Source: Chitinophaga sancti (GTDB lineage Bacteria; Bacteroidota; Bacteroidia; Chitinophagales; Chitinophagaceae). From it: 64,000 nt of DNA. This document shows, one piece after another, positions 1-8,877 of the stretch. Below the pieces are notes generated by a model that saw nothing but the letters and a program-made list of their open reading frames with translations, did no database searches and was not told the origin of the DNA. Position 1 is the first letter of the stretch; each line of letters opens with the position of its first letter. The DNA lies in the NCBI RefSeq assembly GCF_034424315.1, contig NZ_CP139972.1, positions 6,014,001 to 6,078,000 of the forward strand, in the 5' to 3' direction. Made by a program: the position numbers and the translations under genes.

Positions 1-561
1 GAGTTTTATTTAGATGAAACCGCACTATACGACAAGATCTGTTTCAATTATGCAGAACTGGATGGCAAGGGTGGTTTCCCTGCGTATCGCCTGCATACCC
101 CATTAGTACCTGTGCACACACCTTTCAATCTTCGCCTGAAACCAGTAAAACCATTGCCGGCAAACCTGGCGAACAAGGTGGTGATGGTTAGGGAAGGACT
201 GGGCGAAACCATTACCGGAACCACCATCGACAATGGCTGGTATGTAGGTAAGTTCAGGGAGTTCGGCAACTTCCGCCTCGCAGTAGATACGATCGCACCT
301 AAGATCACCATTATCGGTGGATTAAAAAGTGGCGCGAACCTGTCTAAGGCAGGTAAACTGTCCTTTGCGATGAGCGATGCAAATGGCATTAAGAGCTATC
401 GGGCAGAGCTGGACGGTAAATGGCTGATGTTCTCCCGCCGTAGCAATGTGCTGACATATAACTTCGATAATCATTGTCCTGCAGGCAACCATACACTGGT
501 ATTAACTGTTACTGATTTAGCCGGTAATGCATCGGTGTATACATTTAAATTTACAAGATGA
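1..561 (+). CDS. C-terminal part of a probable M23-family peptidase (5' end outside window)
   Basis: The frame is open from the first base, so the gene starts upstream of the window. The visible 186 residues hold no catalytic motif. They look like an extracellular beta-sandwich tail: the last ~90 residues contain TIAPKITII, a stretch ending ELDGKWLMFSR, and LTVTDLAGNASVYTFKF, typical of the Ig-like end of Bacteroidota M23 (LytM) cell-wall endopeptidases. The family call rests on recognising this tail and is an inference. The stop overlaps the start of the next gene (ATGA at 558-561), so the two are probably translationally coupled. Confidence 0.55.
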   Translation, partial: EFYLDETALYDKICFNYAELDGKGGFPAYRLHTPLVPVHTPFNLRLKPVKPLPANLANKVVMVREGLGETITGTTIDNGWYVGKFREFGNFRLAVDTIAPKITIIGGLKSGANLSKAGKLSFAMSDANGIKSYRAELDGKWLMFSRRSNVLTYNFDNHCPAGNHTLVLTVTDLAGNASVYTFKFTR

Positions 562-1019
562 CACATTTGAAAGAAGGAGATAAAGCCCCGGTATTTAAAG
601 GGCTCGATCAGTCAGGGAATAAAGTATCCCTGTCTGATCTGAAAGGAAAGAAAGTGATATTGTATTTCTATCCGAAGGATATGACACCGGGATGTACAGC
701 ACAGGCATGTAATCTCCGTGACAATTACACCGCTTTACTGCAAAAAGGTTATGCAGTAGTCGGCGTAAGTACAGATGGAGAAAAAAGCCATCAGAAATTC
801 GCAGAGAAATATGACTTGCCTTTTCCATTACTGGCAGATGAGGATAGAAAGATCGTAGAACAATACGGGGTATGGGGTGAAAAGAAATTCATGGGCAAAG
901 TTTATGACGGCACTCACCGAACTACTTTCCTCATCAATGAGAATGGGGTGATAGATAAGATCATCTCAAAACCAGATACCAAAAACCACACAGAAGAGAT
1001 CCTCGAAATTTGGAAGTAG
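558..1019 (+). CDS. bcp: Thioredoxin-dependent thiol peroxidase (Bcp/PrxQ)
   Basis: A cytoplasmic peroxiredoxin that reduces H2O2 and organic peroxides using thioredoxin. The 153 residues match the usual length. The active-site segment DMTPGCTAQACNLRD gives peroxidatic Cys46 and Cys51, five residues apart as in the atypical 2-Cys PrxQ/Bcp group. The AhpC/TSA fold runs the whole length, with the conserved block TTFLINENGVI near the C-terminus. It overlaps the upstream gene by 4 bases and is followed by a strong hairpin, so it is the last gene of its transcript. Confidence 0.95.
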   Translation: MTHLKEGDKAPVFKGLDQSGNKVSLSDLKGKKVILYFYPKDMTPGCTAQACNLRDNYTALLQKGYAVVGVSTDGEKSHQKFAEKYDLPFPLLADEDRKIVEQYGVWGEKKFMGKVYDGTHRTTFLINENGVIDKIISKPDTKNHTEEILEIWK

Positions 1020-1077
1020 ATCCCGGTGTTTTTAAAGCCTCCGCAGGAGCGCTCATAAAAAACAGGAGCATCCATAA

Positions 1078-1116
1078 AATGAATAAGCCGCGGTCGTAGA
1101 CCGCGGCTTATTCATT
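1078..1116. terminator. Bidirectional terminator between bcp and gldJ
   Basis: Perfect 18-bp inverted repeat (arms 1078-1095 and 1099-1116) with a 3-base loop, GC-rich centre CCGCGGTC and AT-rich outer ends. It sits between two convergent genes and can serve both strands. Confidence 0.85.
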
Positions 1117-1136
1117 ACTATTTATTTAAGTCGAAA

Positions 1137-2696
1137 CTATCTCTTCTGACGTTGTTTCTTGAACAGGTTACCTGTCTTAAACTTATTACCCTCAGGGCTA
1201 CCTACACGGTCCATTGCACAACGGAAACCAACAGTGTTAGTCGCCATATCTTCCTGCATGTAACGACGTGTACCAGGAGACAGCCAATAAGCACGGTCAT
1301 TCCAGCTACCACCCTTCACTACGTGAGACTTATCGTTGATCAGGGAAGTTACACCATAACCATACTCAACCTGTGACAGGGTATCACCATCCAGGTAGTT
1401 GATCACATCACCTTTCTGGTAGTTCAGACGGTTAGCACTTTCCTCATCAGTTACATCACGCATTTTCAGGTGACCCAGGCTATCCTTTTCAGGCTCATTT
1501 TCGCCATTCATATAGGTAGTCTGGAACTTGTTACCACGGAAGTAGTTGAAGTCATCACCGTCGATCGGGTTCAGCGGACGATATACGTCAAGTACCCACT
1601 CGCTCACGTTACCAGACATATTATAGATACCGAAAGTGTTCGGGAAGTAAGCAGTAATCGGACCAGGGATAGACGCACGGTCATTCAGACCACCGGCCAT
1701 ACCCATGTTATCACCGGAACCACGTTTGAAGTTAGCCAGGAACTGACCTTGCCATGCACCACGGCGGATATCTCTCAAACCGCTGTTGTTGGTACCCCAG
1801 GAATACACCTGTTTGTTCATGATCAACTCCTCACCACGTTTACCTTCTTTCTTGGAAGGACCAGGGTTCTGACCAATGTAACCCAGTGCCGCATATTCCC
1901 ACTCAGCTTCTGTTGGGAGGCGGTAGTTTGGTAACATTACACCGTCTTCAAACTGTGCAGTACGTGGAGAACCATCAGAGTTTCTGAACTGTTCTTTGGT
2001 TTGTTTTGTCATCTTGCCGGGAATACCTTCATACAGACCAGCCGTGTAAGACTTAGTGTCGAAAGTATTATCATCAGCCTGATTGTTCATATCTGTTTTA
2101 GACAGCAGTCCTTTTTCGATCAACAGCTTCTCATTCACACGGTTAGAACGCCATTTACAGTAGTCAACAGCTTGTTTCCAGTTCACACCTACTACCGGAT
2201 AATCGTTATAGGCAGGGTGACGGAAATAATATTCTACCAGCGGCTCGTTGTAAGCCAGCTCGCTACGCCATACCAGAGTATCCGGTAAAGCCTGGCGATA
2301 AACATTCGGGAAAGACTCATTGTACATGCGACGTAACCAATGCAGATACTCGCGATAGTGTACATTGGCTACCTCTGATTCATCTATATAGAAAGATGAT
2401 ACAGTGATACGACGTGGAATGTTATTCCAGTCAGCCATTACGTCCTGCTCGGTTGCCCCCATGGCAAAGGTACCACCCTGTACGAATACAAGACCAGGGC
2501 CAGTTTGCTGATCTTTATTTTTTGCCACACTGAAACCACCCATCTTTGGGTCATTGTAGTTCCAGCCGGTAGCGGTGGATTTATCCTTCTTTTTACTGAA
2601 GGCCCCGCCGCCATTCTTATTACAGGCAGTCATTGACAGCATGACACTGGCGCCTAAGAGGAATGAGACAGAGGTTAATCTATGCATGCGATTCAA
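1137..2696 (-). CDS. gldJ: Gliding motility / type IX secretion lipoprotein GldJ
   Basis: A 519-residue lipoprotein with an FGE-sulfatase (SUMF1) fold. GldJ is an outer-membrane lipoprotein needed for gliding and stable type IX secretion in Bacteroidota. A lipobox (LSMTAC, Cys25) ends the signal peptide. The N-terminal TGWNYNDPKMGGF followed by GPGLVFVQGGTFAMG is characteristic of GldJ rather than GldK/PorK. The SUMF1-like core includes RLPTEAEWEYAA, MSGNVSEWVLDVY and VVKGGSWNDRAYWL. The catalytic cysteines of true formylglycine enzymes are not evident, as expected for a structural homologue. It is divergent from porU-porV; this association is conserved in the phylum and supports the call. 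Confidence 0.9.
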   Translation of the reverse strand: MNRMHRLTSVSFLLGASVMLSMTACNKNGGGAFSKKKDKSTATGWNYNDPKMGGFSVAKNKDQQTGPGLVFVQGGTFAMGATEQDVMADWNNIPRRITVSSFYIDESEVANVHYREYLHWLRRMYNESFPNVYRQALPDTLVWRSELAYNEPLVEYYFRHPAYNDYPVVGVNWKQAVDYCKWRSNRVNEKLLIEKGLLSKTDMNNQADDNTFDTKSYTAGLYEGIPGKMTKQTKEQFRNSDGSPRTAQFEDGVMLPNYRLPTEAEWEYAALGYIGQNPGPSKKEGKRGEELIMNKQVYSWGTNNSGLRDIRRGAWQGQFLANFKRGSGDNMGMAGGLNDRASIPGPITAYFPNTFGIYNMSGNVSEWVLDVYRPLNPIDGDDFNYFRGNKFQTTYMNGENEPEKDSLGHLKMRDVTDEESANRLNYQKGDVINYLDGDTLSQVEYGYGVTSLINDKSHVVKGGSWNDRAYWLSPGTRRYMQEDMATNTVGFRCAMDRVGSPEGNKFKTGNLFKKQRQKR

Positions 2697-2724
2697 CTTT
2701 ATTATTTGATATTTATGGTAAACG

Positions 2725-2732
2725 CAAATTTA
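2725..2732 (-). promoter_or_regulatory. Putative gldJ promoter -7 box
   Basis: TAAATTTG on the minus strand fits the Bacteroidota -7 consensus TAnnTTTG. TTTT lies 19 bases upstream, a 3/4 match to the -33 TTTG. It predicts a leader of about 25 nt. Confidence 0.45.
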
Positions 2733-3005
2733 GCACATTTTATTTTATAGTAAAAATAATTAATCTGTAAGGCTTTGCGTTATAATTAGCCGTATGATGT
2801 TTTAAATCAATGCTTTGTATTTTCATGGGAGGGATGGCATACGTATTATTTTAATATTATCTGCGTCCCTTTCAGTGCTTCTGTTCACCAGGTTTTTCCA
2901 TTCGGTATACTAATATACGGTTTCGAAGGATATACTGTGATATGGTAAGCAATTTTTCCTTTTCCGGTGTCTACCGGGTGGTCGATTCAGGAGATAAATA
3001 TAGAG

Positions 3006-3013
3006 TAATTTTG
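3006..3013 (+). promoter_or_regulatory. Putative porU promoter -7 box
   Basis: TAATTTTG matches TAnnTTTG. It ends 2 bases before a possible ATG at 3016 and 23 bases before the ATG at 3037. Transcription from here would start after 3016, which is why the later ATG was chosen for porU. No clear -33 TTTG is seen. Confidence 0.4.
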
Positions 3014-3036
3014 TTATGTTTGCGCAAATTCCCTGC

Positions 3037-6000
3037 ATGAAATTTTACGGACTGTGTTACATACTGTTAGGTGTGGTGACCTGGCTTTTACCAGTGCAGG
3101 CGGCAGGTCGTACAATACCAGATGCAGGTCGTACTACTCCCCATGCAGACCATTCTGTACTGGCTTCCGGTACATGGTACAAACTCGCTGTTGCCCGCGA
3201 AGGGATCTACAAGATCGATAAAACCCTGCTAAACAGTATGGGTATCAATACCTCTGCCGAAATCCGCCTCTATGGCACCGGTGGTCGCATGCTCCCGGAG
3301 GCAGTAAATGGCACCCGCTATGATGACCTTCCGGAACTTGCGTTGATGGCAGTTAATGATTACCTGCTGTTCTACGCCCCCGGCCCTCATAGCTGGGCCT
3401 ACCAGGGTAGCACCTATTTCCACACACTCAATCTTTACAGCGATACAGCTTATTACTTTCTGCAGGTAAGCAGCGGCGGTAAACGTATCTCCACTGATGC
3501 CGGCATACCTGTCGCCACTACCACAGTCCAGCGCTTTGATTACCATGACTATTATGAGAAGGATAGCCTGAACCTCTTACAAAGTGGTAAACAATGGTGG
3601 GGGCCTGCTTTCAGTACTACTCAAACTGCCAGAACAATCCCCTTTACCTTACCATTTACGCCTACCTCGCTCAGTATCAATACAAGAGTTGGCGCACGCA
3701 GTGGTGGCAACAGTAAATTTGATATCGCTATCGCTGGTATTAAAGCCGGTTCACTCACAACTGCTGCCATCACGGGAAATATTTTTGAAGCATTTGCAAC
3801 CACCACTTCAGGGACCTTCTCTGCTACGGTCACAGGTACCGCATGCCCGGTCACTTTTACCTTTACACCCGGAGCAAGTGGAGCTACCGCCTGGCTGGAC
3901 TATATAAATCTGAATGCGCGCATCCCTTTGCAGTTAACTACAAATGCACCCCTCTTTTTCAGAGATGCAGCCTCAATCGGTCAAACGCCTGAGTTCTTAT
4001 TGCAGGGTGCCGGTACACAAACTAAAATATGGGATATCACTGATCCCATTGCCCCTATACAACTTACTACCAGCCTGAATGGCAGCACCTTATCCTTCAC
4101 CCGTGAAGCCCCTTCGCTACATGAATATGTTGCTTTTGAAGACCAGGGTTTACTCAGTCCAACTTACATGGGTACTGTCGCTAACCAGGATTTACACGGC
4201 ATCAGCGGGGCGAATATGCTGATTATCACTACCAATGCTTTGACGGCTTCCGCCCAAAGGCTGGCCAGCTGGCATACATCGCACGATGGCCTGTCAGTTC
4301 AGGTGGTAGATGTAGCGCAGATCTATACAGAATTCAGTTCAGGCAATCCTGATCCTACCGCTATCCGTGACTTTATCAAAATGGTGTATGACAGGGGAGG
4401 GCTGCAATATGTATTGTTATTTGGGGATGCTTCATATGATTATAAATATCGTATTAGCGGCAATACGAACCTGGTGCCTACCTGGCAATCCACTATTTCT
4501 ATTGATCCTATTTACGCTTATCCTTCTGATGATTTCTTTGGCTTTTTGTCTGATGCCGATGATATCAATAATGCAGGTATGGCCAACCAAATGGTAGTGG
4601 GAGTGGGGCGCTTACCCGTAAAGAATACCAGTGAGGCAGATCTGGTAGTTAATAAAATCATTAATTATCACAGCGCTTCGCGTTTTGGCCGCTGGCAGCA
4701 GCACATCACTTTTGTAGCAGACGACGGGGATGATAACCTGCATTTGCAGGATGCAGAAAGTATGAGTGCCATCGCAGCACAGCAATGGCCCGCAGGCAAT
4801 ATTAATAAGATTTACCTGGATGCTTATACCAAAGTAGCTGATGCCGGCGGCAGCCGTTACCCTACGGTAAACACAGCTATTGCAGAGGATGTCTACGATG
4901 GAACCCTGATCTGGAATTACACGGGGCATGGCAACTATTCCCGCCTGGCAGAAGAAGTGATCATGGATGCCGCTTCCTTATCATCCTGGAAGAATAGTAC
5001 AAAATTACCTTTGTTTATTACGGCTACCTGCGATTTCGCACCTTTTGACAATCCGGCCTACAATTCCCTGGGAGAGCAGGTCTTACTACAGGAGAATGGT
5101 GGCGGCATCGCACTGATGACTACCACGAGAGCTGTATTTGCAGCATCGAACAAGGTATTGAATGCCAACTACCTGGCAAAACTTCTCACACCGGGTATCG
5201 ATGGCAGAATGCCTACACTTGGTACCGCAGCGATGGAAGCTAAGAACCTGACCTACAGCACTTATAGTGATATTCCTAATAACAGGAAATTCCAGTTACT
5301 GGGTGATCCTGCATTGACACTGGCATTCCCACAATACCATGTGGTAACAGATTCCCTGCTGGATGCAAATGGGCAGTTGGCCGATACGATGAAGGCTATG
5401 GGAAAATATACTTTCAAAACACACATCGAAGATGCGCAGGGCAATGTGGTGAATGATTATAATGGTAAAATGTACACGACTGTGTACGACAAGCCAGCAG
5501 CACAATATACCCTTGCTAATGATGCCGGAAGTACGAAAACCAGCTTTTATTTGCAGCAGCATGTTTTATTTAGTGGACAGCAAACAATAAAAAATGGCAG
5601 GATTTCCGGTACCTTTATTATTCCACTGGATATTGATTATACACCAGGAGCAGGAAGTATTAGCTATTTTGCCACGGATAGCGTCACCACAGCGGGAGGC
5701 TTGTACGCTGCGGCCCAGGTTACAGGCAGTGCTACGGAAACGGATACTGATACAGAAGGCCCTACAATGAGTGCTTACCTCAATGGCAGTGGATTTGTCA
5801 ACGGAGATATTACCAGTGAAAACCCGGTATTATACCTACAGCTTTACGATCTTCATGGCATAAATACCACGGGAAATGGTATTGGTCATGACATAGTAGC
5901 CACCCTTGATGAAGATAACACCCGGTATTATATACTGAACAACTTTTTTCAGGCTTCGCCAGACAGTTATCAGTCGGGTACAATTACTTACCCGTTGTAT

Positions 6001-6405
6001 GGATTGGCCGCCGGGGAGCATACACTAACAATCAAAGTATGGGATACCTACAACAATTCCAGCACTTACATGTTACGGTTTAAAGTGGTCCAGTCATCGC
6101 AGGTGCTCATTCAGAATGCCGGATGTTACCCAAACCCCTTTCACGACCAGACAAAATTTACGCTTGAGCATAATCAGCAGGGCGGAGAGCTTGATGTAAG
6201 CATCAGGATTTTCACCCCGGCAGGGCAGCAAATAAAAACTATCCGACATACAATAAATGCTGCGGGTAGCCGTTATCTAGGGGCGAATTGGAACGGCAGG
6301 AACGATGCCGGAGCCAGAATGCCGCCTGGGATCTATTTCTATAACATCGTAGTAAATGCTAATGGCAAGAGTAAGATTTTAGGTGGAAAAGTGATCTTAT
6401 ATTGA
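3037..6405 (+). CDS. porU: Type IX secretion system sortase PorU (C25 gingipain-like peptidase)
   Basis: PorU is the surface cysteine peptidase that removes C-terminal signals from type IX cargo and attaches cargo to A-LPS. From the chosen start (MKFYGLCYILLGVVTWLLPV, a clean signal peptide) the protein has 1122 residues. Catalytic candidates of the C25 fold are His631 in NYTGHGNYSRL and Cys665 in FITATCDFAPFDNP, 34 residues apart, close to the gingipain spacing. The C-terminus (CYPNPFHDQTKF ... GIYFYNIVV ... ILGGKVILY) is itself a type IX CTD fold, which PorU keeps. It sits directly upstream of porV. A longer frame from 3016 exists but is less likely given the -7 box. Confidence 0.93.
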   Translation: MKFYGLCYILLGVVTWLLPVQAAGRTIPDAGRTTPHADHSVLASGTWYKLAVAREGIYKIDKTLLNSMGINTSAEIRLYGTGGRMLPEAVNGTRYDDLPELALMAVNDYLLFYAPGPHSWAYQGSTYFHTLNLYSDTAYYFLQVSSGGKRISTDAGIPVATTTVQRFDYHDYYEKDSLNLLQSGKQWWGPAFSTTQTARTIPFTLPFTPTSLSINTRVGARSGGNSKFDIAIAGIKAGSLTTAAITGNIFEAFATTTSGTFSATVTGTACPVTFTFTPGASGATAWLDYINLNARIPLQLTTNAPLFFRDAASIGQTPEFLLQGAGTQTKIWDITDPIAPIQLTTSLNGSTLSFTREAPSLHEYVAFEDQGLLSPTYMGTVANQDLHGISGANMLIITTNALTASAQRLASWHTSHDGLSVQVVDVAQIYTEFSSGNPDPTAIRDFIKMVYDRGGLQYVLLFGDASYDYKYRISGNTNLVPTWQSTISIDPIYAYPSDDFFGFLSDADDINNAGMANQMVVGVGRLPVKNTSEADLVVNKIINYHSASRFGRWQQHITFVADDGDDNLHLQDAESMSAIAAQQWPAGNINKIYLDAYTKVADAGGSRYPTVNTAIAEDVYDGTLIWNYTGHGNYSRLAEEVIMDAASLSSWKNSTKLPLFITATCDFAPFDNPAYNSLGEQVLLQENGGGIALMTTTRAVFAASNKVLNANYLAKLLTPGIDGRMPTLGTAAMEAKNLTYSTYSDIPNNRKFQLLGDPALTLAFPQYHVVTDSLLDANGQLADTMKAMGKYTFKTHIEDAQGNVVNDYNGKMYTTVYDKPAAQYTLANDAGSTKTSFYLQQHVLFSGQQTIKNGRISGTFIIPLDIDYTPGAGSISYFATDSVTTAGGLYAAAQVTGSATETDTDTEGPTMSAYLNGSGFVNGDITSENPVLYLQLYDLHGINTTGNGIGHDIVATLDEDNTRYYILNNFFQASPDSYQSGTITYPLYGLAAGEHTLTIKVWDTYNNSSTYMLRFKVVQSSQVLIQNAGCYPNPFHDQTKFTLEHNQQGGELDVSIRIFTPAGQQIKTIRHTINAAGSRYLGANWNGRNDAGARMPPGIYFYNIVVNANGKSKILGGKVILY

Positions 6406-6471
6406 CCTATGCATCAAAAGAATAGAGTAGATTCGCAAATCCCTAGCCAGGCCCCTGTTGATGATTTATTC

Positions 6472-6479
6472 TAAATTTG
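6472..6479 (+). promoter_or_regulatory. Putative porV promoter -7 box
   Basis: TAAATTTG matches TAnnTTTG in the porU-porV gap. It lies inside a possible longer porV frame (ATG 6458), so it supports the downstream start at 6527 with a leader of about 40 nt. No -33 match was found at standard spacing. Confidence 0.4.
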
Positions 6480-6526
6480 GAATTATTTTTACATTTCGTT
6501 CTAAACACTATTGCATGTATAATTGC

Positions 6527-7702
6527 ATGAACAAGACGGCAACACTAAAAAATGTAATTTTCACCTGTTGCTTGTTTCTTAGCTTATCAACCGCAGCACA
6601 AATTACCACTGGCCAGCTGGATGGTCGTACCAACACCATCAATACAGCGGTGCCGTTCCTGCGCATCTCTCCTGATGCGAGGGCTGGTGCTATGGGTGAT
6701 GTCGGTGTTGCCACGTCTCCTGATGCTAACTCAATCTACTGGAACCAGGCTAAACTGCCTTTTGCCACAACAAGATCTGCCATCTCTGTTACCTACACTC
6801 CCTGGTTGAAAGAACTGGTGAACGATGTATTTCTTGCCAATTTAGCAGGTTATTACCAGCTGGATGAGTTCCAGACTGTTTCCGGTTCACTGCGTTACTT
6901 CTCCCTCGGTACCATCAACTTTACTGATATTAACGGTACGCCTACCTCCGATTTCCGCCCCCGTGAGTATGCCCTGGATGCAGGTTACTCCCGTAAGCTG
7001 TCAGACAACTTCTCCGTGGCAATCGCAGCCCGCTACATCTATTCGAACCTGGCCAGCGGCGACGTTAACGGTCAGGTGATCAAGCCAGGTACTGCTTTTG
7101 CTACCGACTTATCCCTGTTCTATACCAAAGACTTTGAAAAGGACGACGGGGTGAAAAATACCTGGAACCTGGGTGCGGCCTTTACCAATATCGGTACCAA
7201 GATCTCCTACACCTCTTCTGCTACCAACAAAGACTTTATCCCTACCAATATGGGCCTGGGTACTTCATATACCTTCGGCCTGGATCAGGCAAACAAGATC
7301 ATGCTGGCCCTGGATGTCAACAAACTGCTGGTGCCTACACCAGACAGCAATGGCGATTACAGGAACAAAAGTGTGATTGCCGGTATCTTCTCCTCTTTTG
7401 GCGATGCACCGGGTGGTATGTCTGAAGAACTGCAGGAATTTAGCGTGTCTGCAGGTGGTGAATACTCCTACAACGACCAGTTCTTTGTACGTACCGGTTA
7501 CTTCTACGAAAACAAAAACAAGGGTAACCGTAAGTATGTAACTGCTGGTATCGGGGTTAAGTATAATATGTTCGGCCTGAACTTCTCTTACCTGGTGCCG
7601 TCAGGAAATGGTATCCAGCGTAATCCATTGTCCAATACATTGCGCTTCTCGCTTGTGTTTGACCTCGGTTTCAAGGCTGATCACAACGAGGCTACCTGGT
7701 AA
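6527..7702 (+). CDS. porV: Type IX secretion system outer membrane shuttle protein PorV
   Basis: A 391-residue outer-membrane beta barrel of the FadL-like PorV/LptO family. PorV collects type IX cargo from the translocon and works with PorU in the attachment complex. The chosen start gives MNKTATLKNVIFTCCLFLSL...AAQ, a good signal peptide; frames from 6458 or 6515 would add 4 to 23 residues with no signal character. Family blocks: VPFLRISPDARAGAMGDVG near the mature N-terminus, SIYWNQAKLPF, YFSLGTINFTD, and a C-terminal strand SNTLRFSLVFDLGF typical of barrel proteins. It directly follows porU. Confidence 0.93.
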   Translation: MNKTATLKNVIFTCCLFLSLSTAAQITTGQLDGRTNTINTAVPFLRISPDARAGAMGDVGVATSPDANSIYWNQAKLPFATTRSAISVTYTPWLKELVNDVFLANLAGYYQLDEFQTVSGSLRYFSLGTINFTDINGTPTSDFRPREYALDAGYSRKLSDNFSVAIAARYIYSNLASGDVNGQVIKPGTAFATDLSLFYTKDFEKDDGVKNTWNLGAAFTNIGTKISYTSSATNKDFIPTNMGLGTSYTFGLDQANKIMLALDVNKLLVPTPDSNGDYRNKSVIAGIFSSFGDAPGGMSEELQEFSVSAGGEYSYNDQFFVRTGYFYENKNKGNRKYVTAGIGVKYNMFGLNFSYLVPSGNGIQRNPLSNTLRFSLVFDLGFKADHNEATW

Positions 7703-7744
7703 GTCAGCTGATATTGAAATAGTTAATATTTTTTTAAAATATAT

Positions 7745-7774
7745 AAATCCCTCGGATATTTCCGGGGGATTTTT
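7745..7774 (+). terminator. Terminator after porV
   Basis: 12-bp arms (7745-7756 and 7761-7772) around AAATCCCTCGGA with a single G.T wobble and loop TATT, continuing into T-rich sequence. Confidence 0.8.
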
Positions 7775-7900
7775 AATTTGCACCCAGAACCACTTATTTT
7801 AACGGCAGTGTAACTTTTGAATTTAATATAACGGCCACCAGCTCTCCGCAAAGAGATGACCGGAAAATGAAATTGATACACTGCTATATTAAAGACAACT

Positions 7901-8401
7901 ATGGCAAAACTGAGAATTGGATTAGGCGTTGATTTTCATCAGTTAACGGAAGGAAGAGATTTTTGGCTGGGCGGGGTTTTAGTACCTCACCACAAGGGGG
8001 CCCTGGGCCACAGCGATGCCGATGTATTGCTGCACGCCATTTGTGATGCCATGCTGGGAGCCGCCAGCCTGGGCGATATTGGTGTTCACTTTCCCGATAC
8101 TGACAATGCTTATAAAGGAATAGACAGCAAAATCCTGTTACAACGCACCCAGCAGCTCATTGCTGACAAGGGCTACCAGGTGGTAAATATCGACAGTACG
8201 CTCTGCCTGCAGGCACCTAAGATCAAACCTTATGTACCCCAGATGCAGGAAGTGATCGCTAATATCCTGAAACTCACCATCGAAGATGTTTCTATCAAGG
8301 CAACTACCACTGAAATGCTGGGTTTTGTTGGCCGCGAAGAAGGCGTAGTCGCTTATGCGAGCGTATTGTTAGAGAAGGAGGAAGTGCCTTATACTCGTTA
8401 A
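7901..8401 (+). CDS. ispF: 2-C-methyl-D-erythritol 2,4-cyclodiphosphate synthase
   Basis: Enzyme of the non-mevalonate isoprenoid pathway; converts CDP-ME 2-phosphate to MEcPP with release of CMP. The 166-residue length is standard. Metal-binding motif DFHQL (Asp11, His13), GHSDADVLLHAICDAMLGA with the third metal His, SLGDIGVHFPDTD, and the C-terminal TTTEMLGFVGREEGVVAYA block are all present. The trimer-forming fold appears complete. It is followed at 29 bases by dut, which has its own -7 box in the gap. Confidence 0.96.
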   Translation: MAKLRIGLGVDFHQLTEGRDFWLGGVLVPHHKGALGHSDADVLLHAICDAMLGAASLGDIGVHFPDTDNAYKGIDSKILLQRTQQLIADKGYQVVNIDSTLCLQAPKIKPYVPQMQEVIANILKLTIEDVSIKATTTEMLGFVGREEGVVAYASVLLEKEEVPYTR

Positions 8402-8418
8402 AACCAGATAATTAGTAA

Positions 8419-8426
8419 TATCTTTG
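8419..8426 (+). promoter_or_regulatory. Putative dut promoter -7 box, near-leaderless
   Basis: TATCTTTG matches TAnnTTTG exactly and ends only 4 bases before the dut ATG (8431). With the usual -7 geometry the transcript would begin at or next to the start codon. Confidence 0.45.
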
Positions 8427-8430
8427 TCCA

Positions 8431-8874
8431 ATGGCAGCTATTACAGTCAAAATAATTAATAAATCTGCGAATCCACTTCCTTCATATGCTACTGCCGATG
8501 CGGCGGGCATGGACCTGAGAGCAAATCTTGAAACAGCCATCACACTTCAACCCCTGGAAAGGGTACTGGTGCCTACCGGCCTGTTCATGGAGCTGCCTGC
8601 AGGTTATGAAGCACAGATCAGACCCCGCAGTGGACTGGCCTTTAAACAGGGCCTGACTATCCTGAATACACCTGGTACTATAGATGCCGATTACAGAGGG
8701 GAGATTAAGATCATCCTGATCAATCTGTCCAACGAACCACAGGTGGTAGCTCCCGCTGAAAGAATTGCCCAGATGGTCATCGCACCTTATATCCAGGCTA
8801 ATCTGGAAGCCGTAGAGCTGCTTACTGAAACTGACCGGGGTGCCGGCGGTTTTGGACATACCGGAAAATCATAA
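8431..8874 (+). CDS. dut: Deoxyuridine 5'-triphosphate nucleotidohydrolase (dUTPase)
   Basis: Hydrolyses dUTP to dUMP and PPi, supplying the dTMP precursor and keeping uracil out of DNA. In 147 residues all five motifs of trimeric dUTPase appear in order: [19 protein letters not shown]; the uracil/active-site block [26 protein letters not shown]; and the C-terminal P-loop-like [11 protein letters not shown]. Stop codon 3 bases before the TPR lipoprotein start, so the two are cotranscribed. Confidence 0.96.
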   Translation: MAAITVKIINKSANPLPSYATADAAGMDLRANLETAITLQPLERVLVPTGLFMELPAGYEAQIRPRSGLAFKQGLTILNTPGTIDADYRGEIKIILINLSNEPQVVAPAERIAQMVIAPYIQANLEAVELLTETDRGAGGFGHTGKS

Positions 8875-8877
8875 TAA

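Larger units (their letters stand above)
2697..3036. other. Divergent control region between gldJ and porU
   Basis: About 340 AT-rich bases with no convincing gene. On the minus strand a -7 box TAAATTTG (2732-2725) lies ~28 bases before gldJ. On the plus strand TAATTTTG (3006-3013) precedes porU. A small hairpin CCGGT-gtct-ACCGG is near 2967-2980. Nothing else stands out. Confidence 0.5.
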